DNA of 64,000 nucleotides from Aplectana chamaeleonis (GCA_029168955.1 JAPDOI010000009.1:2108001-2172000); one strand, 5' to 3'; counted from the first letter of the stretch, positions 1-13,049 are shown. Notes: generated by a model not told the origin, from the letters alone. Made by a program: numbers and translations.

Positions 1-130
1 TCTCCCGCATGGTAGAAGGTTTTAAATTTATGTATTTCGTGCTTAGCCCGTTCTATGAAGACTTGGATGGTATCAACGATACCACATCTTTGAGCTTCAT
101 ATTCGGCTCTGCTTCTGCACTATTTTGTCG

Positions 131-792
131 TTAAAGGCAGCATACACGCTCGCAAGCATTGTCGAGATAACAGCATAGATAGGTCCGCCCGGCCCGTACC
201 ATGTCGTCAACGACGTTTGAAGCGCTGAAAACTGTCCAGGATGACAATATTTGACAATGTTTGAGCAATCTTGCATTCCACGCCCGTATTTTCACACCCC
301 TTCGAGTAACAGAATGAGAATCGATACTTGTGAAAACGTGTGATAATGGAGAGTGATAGCACTATCAAATGGGAGTGCACAAGAGAAATAGCTTGGTTTA
401 CTTGAGTATAACATGTCTGCATACCTATTGACTCTCGTCCACTTTCGAGAATGCCGCTCTGCTTTGGCTGACCTCTTGAAATGGAGAATTTTATCAGTGC
501 ACAAACATGTTATGTTGAGGTAAATCGAGTTTTTTCTCTACTGCACTCCCTTTTTATAGTGCTATCATTCTAATTTATCACATGTTTTCTCAAGTATCGA
601 TTCTCATTCTGTTACTCGAAGGGGTGTGAAAATACGAGCGTGGAAGGCAAGATTATTCAAACATTGCCAAATATTGTCATCCTAGACAGTTTTCAGCGCT
701 TCAAACGTCGTTGACGACATAGTACGGGCCGTGCGGACCTATCTATGCTGTTATCTCGACAATGCTTGCGAGCGTGTATGCTGCCTTTAAGT
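131..792. repeat. Foldback element with ~235-bp inverted arms, TTAAAGGCAG ends
   Basis: The arm at 131-365 is repeated in reverse complement at about 550-792 with only scattered mismatches. The outer ends read TTAAAGGCAGC and GCTGCCTTTAA. The loop (366-549) holds no convincing coding sequence, and short ORFs on the minus strand merely follow the arms. The layout is that of a non-autonomous DNA element with long inverted repeats. Similar outer ends recur at 17396-17850 and 59792-60278. A TTAA target duplication is possible but cannot be separated from the terminal sequence. Confidence 0.75.
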
Positions 793-1060
793 GAAGCCTC
801 ACTTGCACATAAGACGAGCATTCTTCAACTTCACAAAAGGGAGGCATTCTTAGATTCAAGCTCTGGTAATCTTCCACCTCCAAGTTTTCTTCTATTTCCG
901 CCTACCGGAATTTTTTAGTGAACATACGCATAAAATTTGGAAAAAATGACCTGGTATGATCAATGGGCATCTTAAGCTGAGCCGTAAATAATCCTGATGT
1001 GAGAGCGATTTTTCCGTTGTTTTCGTCCATGAGTTTCCTGTATCTAAAGAATGGAGTATT

Positions 1061-1066
1061 TTTCAG
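1061..1066 (+). promoter_or_regulatory. Possible SL trans-splice (or cis) acceptor upstream of the FAM161-like start
   Basis: TATTTTTCAG matches the nematode acceptor consensus and ends 59 bases before the chosen ATG at 1126. No upstream donor exon is apparent, so spliced-leader addition here is plausible. This is inference from the motif and position only. Confidence 0.35.
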
Positions 1067-1125
1067 AAACCTCAAAACCACACATGTAACGTAAAGCGAT
1101 CAAAAGGTTCTCACTTCCGCATGGG

Positions 1126-4100
1126 ATGGAGTCTGTTGACGAAACACTGCTGGCGACGGAAAGGCTGATTCAGGCTCTAGACGAGGTAGGGAACCACTTC
1201 ATTCTGAAGCCAGTCAGTTTTGGGTAGTGATCTGAGCGTCTTGGAGAAGATCCCATGCTCATTTTTTCGGAGTTGACCAATCATAACAGCCTTAAGCCTA
1301 GTTTTGACTGCAGGTGGTCGCTGCGGCCATGCTAGGGACAACTGTTCCTTTTTCATCGCGCGTAATGGAAAGCCGCTCCAATTGTGATCGCTTCGTGGCA
1401 AACGTCCTACATCGCTGGGTCGCGGCGACGAAATCCTATGTTTTACTGCATCGCTGCTTGAAGAGCGATTCTCAATGGTCGCTGACCATCGCTCCATCGC
1501 TGCCATTATGGCAGCGATGGAGCGATTGCCAGCGAATGACACGTTTCGTCTAATGAATATTGACCCTTTCACATGACAAGATCAGTGTTTTCGAGTCGAA
1601 ACGCGTTATTGATGAATACCAGAAATTAATTTCACTGATTCATTGAATTTCTTCTATCATCCATGGGCCTATGCACTATGAACAGAATCGCTGCCGCTGC
1701 TACATCGCTGCAGCAGCGGGTGCAAAATCGCTGCGATGAAAAACAGCAGCGTTGCAGTCAAAACTAGGCTTTAGTCATGCTCCTTCCGCGAAAGGGAGTC
1801 GCACCGCAATAGCAAGGGTCAAGGGCATCCACGAGTGGTTTTAGTGAAGATTGCGCCATGCACCTGTCTATAGTAGACATGATTGGCTTGTGGCACCAGT
1901 ACACTTGAAGGCAGACGCGTGGACGAGTTGGTATACGATCCAATCACCCTAAAATACTGGCAAAAACCAGAGACGAACGGAGTGGTGTCCCTATGCGCGC
2001 ATCGCATCTGGGCAGCCCAAACCCTCCTAGGCTACTTCTGTTTCGTGTACTGGGTCCACAAGACAACTTTGTGAGTGGCGTGCGGTCACGAATATGAGGC
2101 CGTAACCAAATAAAATAGATATTCTCTTATTTCAGGATCGATCGCTGCTCGGGGACCTCTCGTTCATTGACCGTCTGACGGAGTTACGAAGACAGCACAA
2201 GCAAACCAACGATTACCTTGGGCGTCTATACGAGCAGGAGAAGCAGTCGCAGAGTCGTCCACCCCCTCAGGCGACCTGTCGTCAATATGCGATTCATCAC
2301 TGCCCAAGTGATTGGACTATTCATCATTGCCCTAGCGAAAGGATGGTCTATCGCTGTCCAAGTGAATCAGCAGTCTATAGTCATCCTCCTGCTCGACCTG
2401 GTGAATACACAGTTCACCTGAGCCCGAATGAATTCTCCGTACATCCCACCTCAAGCGAATGTTCAAGTCATGCTCACCTCCGAGAGGAATATTCGACTCT
2501 TCCACACTACTCTGCTCAATCCACCCGCTCCAGAGAGTATCCTGCATATCCCCCTCGTTCAAGAGAGTTTCCAGCAGAATCCTCGATGAGAGCTCCTCCT
2601 CCTCACTTTCCCGAGTATTCAGTGCCTTCCCAAGTGAGAAGAACAGGCGTTCGCTTCTCCGAGAGAGAACGCTCTCAACAAGTATTTGAGTCCAAACAGT
2701 ACTCAACCTATACGGAGGACTACATGGACTACCCTTCGAGTTCTAGCCAATATCCTATACACGCTCCCGAGTATCCGGTACTCCCTTCTCAGGCTCATCG
2801 TTCCCTGTCGAGCGATGATGATTTCACCCAAGTTCCACCTTCAGCTGAGCACACAGACCAGAGTCGAACAGCCGAACCTGAGCCCAGCTCACCAAAAAAC
2901 CATGAACCCATGCACACTCAACAGCCAGGTGAACAACAATCGCCTCCAAGAGGAGATAGTACGTCTCCAACTCAGAGCGAAAAAGAAGGTGAAAAGAGAG
3001 CGCGCTTAAGTCCGAAAAGTGAACCCCCAACCGAGGACACACAACATCCAAGTCCCAGCGAATCGCGCACGCCGGAACCTGAGCGAAGTCCACCAAGAAC
3101 CGATCACCCAAGGCGGCTGAGCGAAACCACACATTCGAGACGGTCCGGCGGAACCTCGCAGCCAAGACGGTCAAGCGAACAACGATCGCTCCTTCCTCGT
3201 CCTAGAGGTGCATCAATCCGACGACAGCAAAGCGAACCCATGCCGATCAGGCCCATTATACAGGACGCGGCAGACGTACTTCATCTCAATGCCAAAGCGA
3301 AAGCAAAGAAAAGGGAAGAACGTGCTCGAGCCCGACAAGAGAAAGCTGCGTCTATGGAGAAGGTTGAGGAAAGGAGGTGAGTTCGATCACTTGTACCGTA
3401 GGCGCACGCCCTTATTAGAGTGGCTTGTAGTTCCAGTCACCTGATTTGGCATTGACTGTGAGTGGCCAGTGATGCCTTCTTGAGAGTTAACACGATCCCT
3501 TCTTCTTCATGGACCATTACTTCACCATCCTAGTCTCTGCTAAGTATCTGAAGTTCGCCTGGTGAGAGGCTGTCTGCATTTAGTCCCAGTATTTCCTTCC
3601 TGCTAAACATCGAATCACGGTTATCCCAGTGTTCCTTTAGGAATAAGCATTTCGAATACTCTCGTGTTGATCACCATGATGCCTGTTCATCGACGCTACA
3701 AGTCGATGTGCCGCCTTGTAGTGTCTCAAAAAGGCCTAACGAATGTGGAGCTTCAACTTGAGGTTCACTCATCGTCGTCTTCTGCTTCTTCTTCCCAGCG
3801 TTTGTCCCACGTTGACGCAGGGTCCGCTTGTTTGGTTCTTGTCCTCCACTTAATCCTGTCAGCTGTGTCCTCCGTAGTTAATCGTGGCTCGGCCATTTCG
3901 GTTTCCACCCGATCGAGCCAGAGCATTTTCGATCTACCTTGCGGCCTAACACCAGCCACCTCTAAGCTGAGTAGAGTTTTGACCACGGAACTAGCGTCTT
4001 TTCGCTGAACATGTTGGAACCATCTCAGTCGGCTTCCTTAATCTTTCCATTTAGTGGTGCAACTCCGAAGGTGGCACGCACAGTGTCGTTCGTGACCCGT

Positions 4101-7100
4101 TCACTCAGACTGATACCCAATGACCACCTGAGGTTTAAACATCGTATTGTTAATTTATACACCGTCATGATCCTCCTTAAGTCATCTGTGACACCTGTTG
4201 AGACGCAACACCCCTAAGGACTGATTCCACCGCAACACGTCTGAATGCAGTCTTAATCACTCCCTGATCCTCTAGCCCACTCTTCAGCCCGTCCAACTTG
4301 AAAACCGGCTTTCGACGGAAGTGCTGACGCTATCTTCCTCCACGCCTGATTCATCCCACTTCAGGATAAACGTCGCCTTCTAATCCAATAGCATCACTTC
4401 GCTCGATTTCAACAGTGTTAGCCCGGAACCATCTTCCAGTGTACAGCTAGACGAGTGTCTCCATCGCTAATGATAAGAACCGAGCTCTGATCGTAGCTAG
4501 GCGCAACCTTCTGCGAGGAGGCTAGCGGATAATTCAATTTCTCCATCTGGAATAACTTGACCTTCAGTTCCATAAGCATGGCCTGTGGTGTAACAGATTG
4601 AAAGCAGCGTTGAACCCTTTCATACTTCATATCCAGGACAAAGCAGTTCATAGATCCAGTTCCAAGTGTGTCTAACAGTCTACAACGAGTGTGTGCTAGC
4701 AAAAACATTTTGGCATCGTGAGGGAAGGTAGACACATGCGATCGCGGACAGATGCGGACAGCTTGCCGACAAATCATGACAGAAGCCTGACTGAGACAGT
4801 TGCAGCCTCCTAGCTCAACTGCCTCATCATATTCTTGTCTCAGTGGCTGCTGCTGCGTAGGTGTGTCGGTTTTCCTATGCCAACACTTGGTGCCACTCAA
4901 ATGGCATCGCGGCCCCGCGCCATACACGGCAACGGTGACTACCTCACCAAGGGCAAGGTTGATGTCCCTGCTGCGAACCACACCTGGAAGATCCACTTAC
5001 GTTAAGACAGGACAAGATGACGAGTCGAACGGTTGTGAGGAGGAAAATATCACCAGGGGACCGGAGGTTGTGTTGATTGGTAATAGGAGCCGAACTGCCG
5101 TAATGCCCCGACTCATATTATAGTCGGCTCGGAGTCTAGGAAGCTCTATCAACTACAATTAATCAACAAGGGATCGTGTTTACCATCTTTCTGAAGCCTT
5201 GTCCAAAAATACTCAACATTGCCTGCACCCAATACGCTTGGAAAGTTTTGAGAGCAAAACATAAATACAGATTTCCAGCGAAGATTCCTCCCGCGAAAAG
5301 GGTGAAGTCGTGAAGGAAGCGACAGTGGAGGAAAAATCACAGAAAGAGAACTCCAAGCCTGCACTTCCTCTTGAAAAAGTGGAGATCAAGCCTACACCAC
5401 CTCCAAAGGATAACCAGAAGAAAGTGCAGAAAGAGAAGAAACGCACAGAAAATGGTAATTACCTGATGTTCTTCACCGAAATTATGTAAACACCTTTATC
5501 CTTCCAGGAGCACCTAAGATTGCAAAGACCAAGCCACCTCGATCCAAATCTGCCGTGCAGATATGTGAGCCAGCGAAGGTAACGGAGCCTAAACAGCCGC
5601 AGTCCACATCTCGGCGAGATGTGGTTCCGGAGCGAATACAGTATTTTGTGCCGCAGATTACTGTACCGAAACCGTTCAAATTTACATCAAGGTTTGACAG
5701 CATCCTTTCTTCAGTTAGATACCCCCAAGTCACTTAAATGTCTGTCTTATTCCAGAAAACCTATCATAAACACATATTCGACGAGATTCGTTGAGGAAAT
5801 GGTGACAAGGCGGCAAAAATACGAGGAAGAGAAGGAAGAACAGGCAAGCAAAATTAGACCGTGAGTCCAGCCAAACCTGCAGAGCAAGATGGAAATTTCA
5901 GTGAGAGTATGAATATGCATGTTCACTTGAACAATTCTAGGTTTCATGCAAAATCTGTACCTCTAACCACCTACATTTCTACAAACCCGTTGATAAATGA
6001 GAAAGCCTACGTGGAGGTGAGAATTAGTTCGGCCAATTTTTCTATAGCAGCTATTATCCAGAAAGTTAAGGCCATTCGAAGGCGAGTGACCGCCACTATG
6101 CGGAAGCACTTTGAGCAGGAAGCGCTATCGAGAAGGTCGAAGAGCATGGGCGATATCAGTGGTTAGTAATTCTGGTAGCTTATATGTTTTCATAAGCTGC
6201 GCCTTGGAAGATGCTTGCAGGAGTTCGTCCTGTGCCGCTGTCCACATACGTGACCCCAGCGTCGTATGTGATTCCTGAATATCGTCGAGCAAGAAGCGCC
6301 AGCAGACGAGCGGTGCAGTTACTTGTGGAGGCTACAACTCCGCCGTTTATCAGGGTGAGTTTAAACCGTAACCTAGAAGGCAATACTCATCAAGCATCTT
6401 GTCGTTGTTGTTGCCGTAGTGGAGTAGCAGATTCTCACAGGAGCACACAATCCGAACGCATGTGACCACGAAAGTCCGCCATATGCAGTGCCTGGAAGGT
6501 CAGACAGAAGAGCGCTACCCTCGGCCGCCTATTCCGGACTTTCCTAAGCTTCATGCTGAGGTTTGTAGATAGAAGTCATAGAAGCCGGAATGTGTTATAG
6601 TCTTCCTGAGCATTCAGATGGAAAGAGCGTTGAGGAGTGCTCCTCACAAAGCTACAACCGTCCCTCATCCTTTTCACCTCACTGATCCAAAGTTGCACCG
6701 ACATCGACAGGTAGGATATTCCTAAAAAATTACTGTGTAGAGGGATCCAGCCCGTCTATTGTAGTGCAAGTCTTCATCCCCTCCGCGATGGCGAGCTCGA
6801 GACGCCAGGCGGATCTCGAAAGAAGACATTCTTGTCCGACCAACACATTCGTCAAAAATTCGGATGGAAGCAATCCGGTATGTTGCTTTCGGAGATTTGT
6901 AGTGTTGCTGACTAAATATTGTTTTCTGAGTATCTTCAGGCAACGGCAGGAAAAACTATTCGAAGAGCGACATCAATCCGAGAAGTTCTGGGAAGACAGA
7001 AAGGAAGAAATGGATCTGAGTCGACTAAAACTTCTTTCCTCCTTGGGCTCCCGCACGAACATCAACGAAGAGATTGAGAGGAAAACGGCAGACAAGAGGT

Positions 7101-10100
7101 TTGTGGGGTAAATATTTCGAAAACAAACATGATACGACAACAAGTCGCAAGAATCTTGCTATGAGTCCTGTTGGCCCAGCGTTTAGACCATTAACAGGTA
7201 GGTCTTCAACCACTAGCGAACGCACAACAACGAACATTGACAGCCTGCGACAGCTCAGAGAGTCAATTTGGTCAGACCGATGGCCCAAGCAGCTTCTCAG
7301 CAGTGATAAAGGGTGCATGACGGGCGAACCGTCGTCAGCGCAGGCTCGCTAGCCTGATTGGGGCCAATATGAATTCGTCGATCGGACCGAGGCGAACATT
7401 GCAGAAACAGACAGGTAGCGCACCGTGTCCTGCACACTGATAAAGGGTAACACTTGAAACGGCCGGTGGCTCTCACTCACAAACAGGTTTCCTATAAGAT
7501 GGACCGCACTATCACTTCATGTTGTCGGAAGAGGTTACTGTTCCGCCCCGAAAATCTCCAGAGTGGTCCAACCGTCCCATGACGATGGCATTCATATCAA
7601 AAAAACTGGTATTGTTCGACCTGCTATTGGCCGTCGACCCAGCCTTTGGCACAACCCTGGAGAGTTTAATAATTTTGAAGAGAACTTCTATGTATAGTAG
7701 CCACGGCGTGCTAAGTCGACAAGGCATCGATTCTGGGTCAAAGGAAAGGAAAACACGTCATCACGTTGCTCATGGCGAGGAGCATGACTGCCCTCTTGAA
7801 CCCCGATCATATTTCGTGGCGATGCATCTGTCGTTCAATCTGGGCCAGAAATCTGCCACGGGACTGAAATCGCCGTTACGAGTAACGCCGCCGCTAGCAC
7901 TATCGGACCCGAACCGTTAGGCTGGGCAATCTCACATGATGCCGAATGGCATTTACCGCGATCAGATCTCCTCAGACAGTAGGGGCTTAGTACGTCGGCA
8001 CAATACCGTTACAACGCCAGGGCAAACCTGGCGTACTAACGCTCGTTGTATGCAGGAGCTGCTGGACTGCCACCCTCCTTACCTGTGTTGGGTATAATTC
8101 TTGTCACGGCCAGCAGCAAGGAGGCCATCCTCGCTGCGGTCCGCAACAAGGGCATCATCTTCGCCACGGTCCACAACGAAGACGCTTCCCTCGCGATGGG
8201 CCATGGGAATGATCCGCTCAGAGTTCAAAATTATCGTCCGGAAAGTGACACAAGGTCACCTCCTCGGACTGGCCTCCAACGGCCAACTTGGACGCCTTAT
8301 ATACCTGCCGCCATCGTACAAGAGGATGCTGCAATGCTCATTCCTATCAGACAAATCAATGGAGGAGAGTGTCAGCAGACACTAGGAGAGAGGGGCTGGC
8401 AATAGCACGCGTGCCACGATAAACAAAGCGTTAGTACGCCAGCCCACGCAGCAGGAGCTCCTGGTCGTTGCCAGCATAACCTGCTGTTACCAGCAGCTAC
8501 AGCGCAGGTGCTGCGGATTCTTTGTGCAGGCGTACTAACGATATTGTGCCGACGTACTAAGCCGCGACTGTCCGAGTATAGGCCAGCATTAGGTTGATAT
8601 TGAGGTGCAACCGGGTTAATCCCGTGCCGGTGCATGTGGCTATATGCTTACCACTGGGTGGAAAGTTTACGACTGTCCGCGATCCACTAGCAGACTTAGG
8701 TGCCAATCCAAGTCAGCCTGAAGTTACGATGGTTCCATTCCATTCGACCACAGAATTCACCTTGATCCAACTTTCAGCCCAGCAAGCCCTCAACTGAACA
8801 CTGCCAGCTCGGCAGACGTGCCTGTCTGAATATGAATGATACGTCTGGCATTCGACCTCATTACAAAGCAATGTGTCCTGATCACTGTATGCAGCGAAAC
8901 TATGTGAAATGAAGTGCTATGCCCTCACACGAGGGCGAGCCTTATAAACGACGAGATGACGACGAGCAGTATGAGACCAGCTCATGACATGTTCCTGTAG
9001 TGGACTCCATCCTAATCCCCTCTGTTTCAGGAGGCATGCCATCGAGACTACAAAAGACTACGAGAAGTACCTAGCTGAGATGGAACAGAGGTACCTCACC
9101 TAAAGTATTCATATATGTATAACTAGTTACTGGAGTTGGGGGTGTGTATACAAGTCTGTTGGTACCTGCTCGTTGGTGCCCCTGCTTCTACTGAACCCAG
9201 CAGACGTTTGAGTGTACACAGGGAACGTTCGAGCGATATAGCGTGCACAACTATATCGCGAAATAAAGGTGTCGCCGTCCGGCACACTAAGGCCTCTGGT
9301 CCATAACACCTTAGGATCCGTACCTAGGGAGTCATGGAGTCTTTGGCCACAAGCCACAATTTCGCCACCCTGAACTGTCGATCGCTGTCGAGTGATATCC
9401 AAAAAACTGCGCTATCCAGACTTCTGAGCTATTTCCATGCACCGTTTGCTGCTTTGCAGGAAACCCGCCTCAAGGATAGACCCGTCATCAGCGTCGGAGA
9501 GTACACCATCTACTGCGGTAACGCTGACGATAGGAGAGTGGGAGGCTGTGCAATAGCTGTAAGGAAGGATTTCAATGGTATGGTCAAGGAGTTCGGCTCA
9601 ACGTCGTGTCGGAATGCATTCGTACGACTGCGGGATCACAGAGGATTCAATCTGTGGATAGTGAGTGCTCATGCGCCCACTGAAACCGCCGAAGACAATT
9701 CGAAGGATGCGTTTTATGAGGAACTCAATACGTTGCTGGCCAGGATACCTTGTCAACATGCTGTTGTCGTGGGGATTGACGCAAATGCGAAGATGGGACT
9801 TGATCAGGAATCCGAAGTACTCGGTAAATGGTTCTACCCAGTGGAGCAAACATCGGACAATGGCTACCGCCTTGTCGACTTTGTGAACGCAGTGGTCTGA
9901 TTATTGCATCGACATTCAAGAGGAATCATCGCCGCCATCAGCTTACGTGGCAGGGACCAACCCGGCTATCTCCAGAAGAGCAGCGGAAGCGGAAGATGAC
10001 AAATTTGAAACTACAGCTTGACTATGCCCTGACGAGGAATATTCCAGTATCGGACATTCGAAGATCTAGAGCTGTGTGGGATGTCGCATTCGATCCGGAT

Positions 10101-12941
10101 CACCGTCCTGTTCTGTTGAACTTCACTGCGAGGATTCATAAGAGGAAGCGAGGGCTCAGCCTCTCCAGAGGATTGACATGACAAGTCTCAGAGATGAAGA
10201 GTGCAGAAGGAATTTCCGACAACGCGTTTCTATTCACATCGGAGTACGGACTAAGAAGAAACTTTGCGACGCGGATTCTTTTGTCAAGTGCATCCAGGAC
10301 GCTTCGAAAGAGCACTCCCGGTTGTACAGCCTAAGAAGAAGTTCGCCTACGTCTCAGAAGAAACAACATCTACCTACAACAGAGTATGTGCTCTCCGAAC
10401 TGCAGGAAACTTCGTGGAGGAGAAGCGTCTGAGGAGGAAGTTGCGTCGGCAGCTTCAAAGTGACCGCGAACGAGTGGACGTGTAGAGCTAAGGAGTTCGA
10501 GAAGGCTTGGGAGGAGAAGAATCCGAAGAAAGCCTACACGTTGCTGCGACAGTATAGCGGGAAGATGAAGAGATGTTCTCCTGTCTTGAACACTACCAAT
10601 GGAGTTGCAGTTGGTGATGCGACGCTGCCAATATGGAAGGATTACTTCAGTTCACTACTGAATCGTCCAGCGCCATCAGTACCTGAGCTCCCGCATGTTC
10701 AGAGAGCACATTACGATGTCAGTGAGGAACCGCCGACTGAGTCTGAAGTTTTTGGATTGTGTCCGGAAAATGAAGAATGGAAAGGCAGGTGGAGATGACA
10801 ACATCACTGCTGAAATGCTGAAAGCTCTTCCTCCGTCTGGGATTCGTGAAATGACCAACACCATCCGTGCCATATGGATGAGCGAAAGGATACCCGATTC
10901 GTGGAGACATGCGATCATCGTACCTCTTCACAAGAAGCTATCCGTCACGGATCCTAAGAACTACAGAGGAATCTCTACTTCGTGTCATGTACAAGGTTTT
11001 AGAACGTATCATTCTCGAGCGACTTATCAAACATCGTGAAGGAACGACCAGAGATGAGCAAGCCGGTTTTCGACCTGGAAGATCGACCATCGACCAAGTG
11101 TTCGTCGTGAGAAGAGTAATTGAATCGTGGCAGCGGTTTTCCGAAGCCATTACAGCTTGCTTTTGGACTTTGAAGCCGCGTTCGACTCTCCTCATCGTGA
11201 TCGATTGCTCAATGCTCTGCGAGCAGATGGAGTCCCGGAAAAGTATGTTCGGTTAATCGAGGACATGAACAAAGGAACAACAGCAGCAGTTCGTACACCT
11301 GTCGGATTTACGTCAGCTTTCGAGGTGAAAACAGGAGTAAGGCAAGGAGCCGTTGCAGGACCTTTTCTTTTCAACTTCGCCGTTGATGACATCATGCGTA
11401 GAGTTGCAGAACAGTTTCCTGCGGATGTGATCCCTAACACCATCAGGACGCTCCTTGTCGACCTGGAGTACGCCGACGACATTGTGTTATTCGCTGAAAA
11501 CAACGCAAAACTGCAAAGGATTGTGAACCTCGTTTCGAAGTATGCCGCAGCCTATGGACTTCGTCTTCGTCCCGACAAATGCAAGCAGATGTGGGTCTCT
11601 CAGAGGCCTTCAACTGGAGTTTGTGTGGACGGACAACGTATCGAACTGGTGGACGATTTCTGTTATTTGGGCTGTTTGCTGAAGAACGATGGTAGTTATG
11701 CAGCGGATATTCGACAACGATGTGCGAAAGCTACGTCTGCATTCAATTCTCTAACCAAGTGTTTGTGGTCTACCACCATCGCGAAGGAAGTCAAGTTGCG
11801 CGTCTACCTATCCGCTATTCGCCCTATCATGATGTACGGATCGGAGACGTGGGCAGCACCGAAAACGCAGATGGAAAGGTTGGATTGCACGGAGAGGAAG
11901 CTTTTTAGGCGTTTGCTTGGATATTTCTGGCCGCGTGTATGCCATAACGAAGACCTTTACAAGGAAATCGACGCAGTACATCAACGCTTGACACGAGGGA
12001 GGTGCCAGCACCTCCTAACGCCATCTCAAGCAGCAATGGAAAGTCGACTTCGACTGCTCGGGCATATACTAAGAAGAACGCCGGATCGTCTCGTACAACA
12101 CGCTTTAAAAATGCTTCCAAATCCTGTCTGGAAACGGCCACCTGGGCGTAGGCGAAAGTTCTGGACGGATGTGGTTAAAGAGGATTTAAAGTCACTCGGC
12201 ATCGAAAGACAGTTCAGGCGCGATGTTTCGTTTCGCAGGAAATGGAATAGTGACAGCTGGATGGAATGTGTTCAAATTGTGGCTGAAGACCGTGAAAAAT
12301 GGACACGGCTGACTACTAGGACGGCACACCTCGGTGAAGATGCGGAATGACCGCGTCAGGCGAAAGCCAACCGATTAAGTCAAGTAAGTCAAGTCACTGG
12401 AAAATGTTCGTCTACAATAGTTCCTTTGCAGAGTAATTGAACGACCTCTGATCATGGAGCGGCAGTCGATAATCGCGCAGAAGCAAAAATTCAGCCGCAA
12501 GTACGATGAAAGGATGGCCGCAGTGGACAAGGTGCCCTGTTTAATATCCGGAACCTTCTAGCTAGTGTTGATGAAAGATTCATCTAGGCTTCGTCGGCGA
12601 AAAGAATCCAGCGGAGTATAGTGGAGCGTAACGGTTCCGAAGCCTCTGGTGCTACTTACTCTGTCAAGTCTAAGGAGGAAACAGAGATAATTGAACAGGT
12701 AAGTCGTGGCAGGAGCTATGCTCTAGAATACTTCTCGAGAATCACCATTTCTTAGGACTATGGAAGCGGCGACTTCGAGAGCGAAGACGAGTTGTCCGGG
12801 AGCAAAAAACGAACGAGTAGCTCCACCTCCTCCTCTGCTTCATCTTCAGCCTCTTCGTCTTCAAGAGGGTCATCGTCGGCGAAATCCAGCCATTCCGAGA
12901 CTTCAAGTGGGAGCACGTCAAAGGGCGAAAATGGTTCTTGA
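1126..12941 (+). CDS. FAM161-like (UPF0564) coiled protein, ~17 exons, ~1034 aa
   Basis: Exons joined by phase and splice sites: 1126-1185, 2136-3376, 5279-5454, 5508-5691, 5756-5860, 5941-6016, 6062-6161, 6221-6354, 6420-6560, 6618-6710, 6765-6877, 6940-7107, 7145-7201, 9031-9090, 12432-12531, 12588-12698, 12756-12941 (stop TGA). Family marks in order: an N-terminal LLGDLSFIDRLTELRRQHK-type segment; ITVPKPFKFTSR, like the FAM161 ITVPKPF motif; two xxPVPLxTY repeats; PPIPDFPKLHAE; VPHPFHLTDPK; then Arg/Glu-rich coiled segments with KDYEKYLAEMEQR and ERPLIMERQ, matching the family's YEKELEEIKERV and RPLLFEQ blocks. FAM161 proteins bind microtubules at centrosomes and cilia in other animals. 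Exon 2 is a Pro/Ser/Glu-rich, probably disordered insert of about 400 residues, and the C-terminus is Ser-rich. The 7201-to-9031 junction uses a weak donor and may hide another exon. The 12.4 kb exon lies just beyond an RTE insertion. I am confident it is a real gene and moderately confident of the family. Confidence 0.62.
1290..1775. repeat. TIR element in intron 1 of the FAM161-like gene
   Basis: CCTAGTTTTGACTGCA near 1293 is mirrored by TGCAGTCAAAACTAGG near 1756. The interior is rich in ATCGCTGC words and includes a short perfect hairpin around 1490-1525 (GCTCCATCGCTGCCAT and its complement). It looks like a non-autonomous TIR element. Nothing in it appears coding. Confidence 0.65.
3765..4145 (-). 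pseudogene. 3' tail of an old RTE-type retrotransposon ORF
   Basis: The minus-strand translation gives the C-terminal signature of RTE/BovB-like polymerases: SLGISLSERVTND, FGVAPLNGKIKEAD, a stop, then VGVRPQGRSK-like text, WLDRVETEM, KWRTRTKQADPAS and WDKRW. Similar C-termini are widespread in nematode RTE elements. An in-frame stop near 4035 and the absence of upstream RT motifs mark it as a dead fragment. It lies antisense in intron 2 of the FAM161-like gene and belongs to a different RTE lineage from the 9.3 kb copy. Confidence 0.6.
4418..4996 (-). other. Unclassified 192-codon open frame inside FAM161-like intron 2
   Basis: This is an open minus-strand frame without stops for 192 codons, directly upstream (in its own direction) of the RTE tail. 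It is Cys/His-containing (KCWHRK near residue 40) but shows no domain I can name. It could be a remnant of the same or another mobile element, or a chance ORF. There is no splice or promoter evidence. Confidence 0.2.
7974..8575. repeat. Non-autonomous TIR element, GGCTTAGTACGTCGGCACAA ends
   Basis: GCTTAGTACGTCGGCACAAT at about 7985 is mirrored by ATTGTGCCGACGTACTAAGC at about 8543. A second inverted pair (GCGTACTAACGCT near 8031 and its complement near 8430) lies inside. The middle (about 8120-8320) shares a core with the element at 31.8-32.0 kb, including TTATATAC and AGAAAGTGAC-like words. It lies in the long intron between FAM161-like exons at 7201 and 9031. Confidence 0.6.
9334..12396 (+). 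mobile_element. RTE-clade non-LTR retrotransposon, decayed by frameshifts (copy 1)
   Basis: Endonuclease, linker, reverse transcriptase and C-terminus occur in the RTE order. The APE-type endonuclease starts at 9334 (TLNCRSLSS, ALQETRLKD, VGIDANAKMG) and continues after a frameshift near 9895 to FDPDHRPV. RT motifs follow: KNGKAGGDDNITAEMLK, DPKNYRGIS, EQAGFRPGRSTIDQ, LLLDFEAAFDS, GVRQGAVAGPFLF and the catalytic LEYADDIVLF (about 11463-11492). The last open frame runs 11127-12350 and ends with PPGRRRKFW-type text. Frame changes at about 9895, 10190-10460, 10757, 10975 and 11145 make it non-functional. The 3' end carries an AAGTCAAGT tandem tail (12376-12396), as RTEs often do. The 5' boundary is unclear and may lie near 9110. 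It is inserted in a FAM161-like intron in sense orientation. Confidence 0.88.
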
Positions 12942-13049
12942 ATTTTCTCATATTAGAGTTGTGGCACTTTGACCCCTTGCTTGGCTCAATTTGTTGTTGT
13001 ACCAAAGCTACTAGCCAGTGTTACACGTTGGCGGATCACAGATAGGCGT

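Noticed and set aside
1883..2074. 63-codon frame just upstream of FAM161-like exon 2
   Set aside because: It is not in phase with the exon and has no family similarity; it shares CACTGGGTCCACAA-like words with repeat sequence at 53.6 kb.
2332..2706. 124-codon minus-strand frame
   Set aside because: Antisense shadow of the Pro/Ser-rich exon 2 of the FAM161-like gene.
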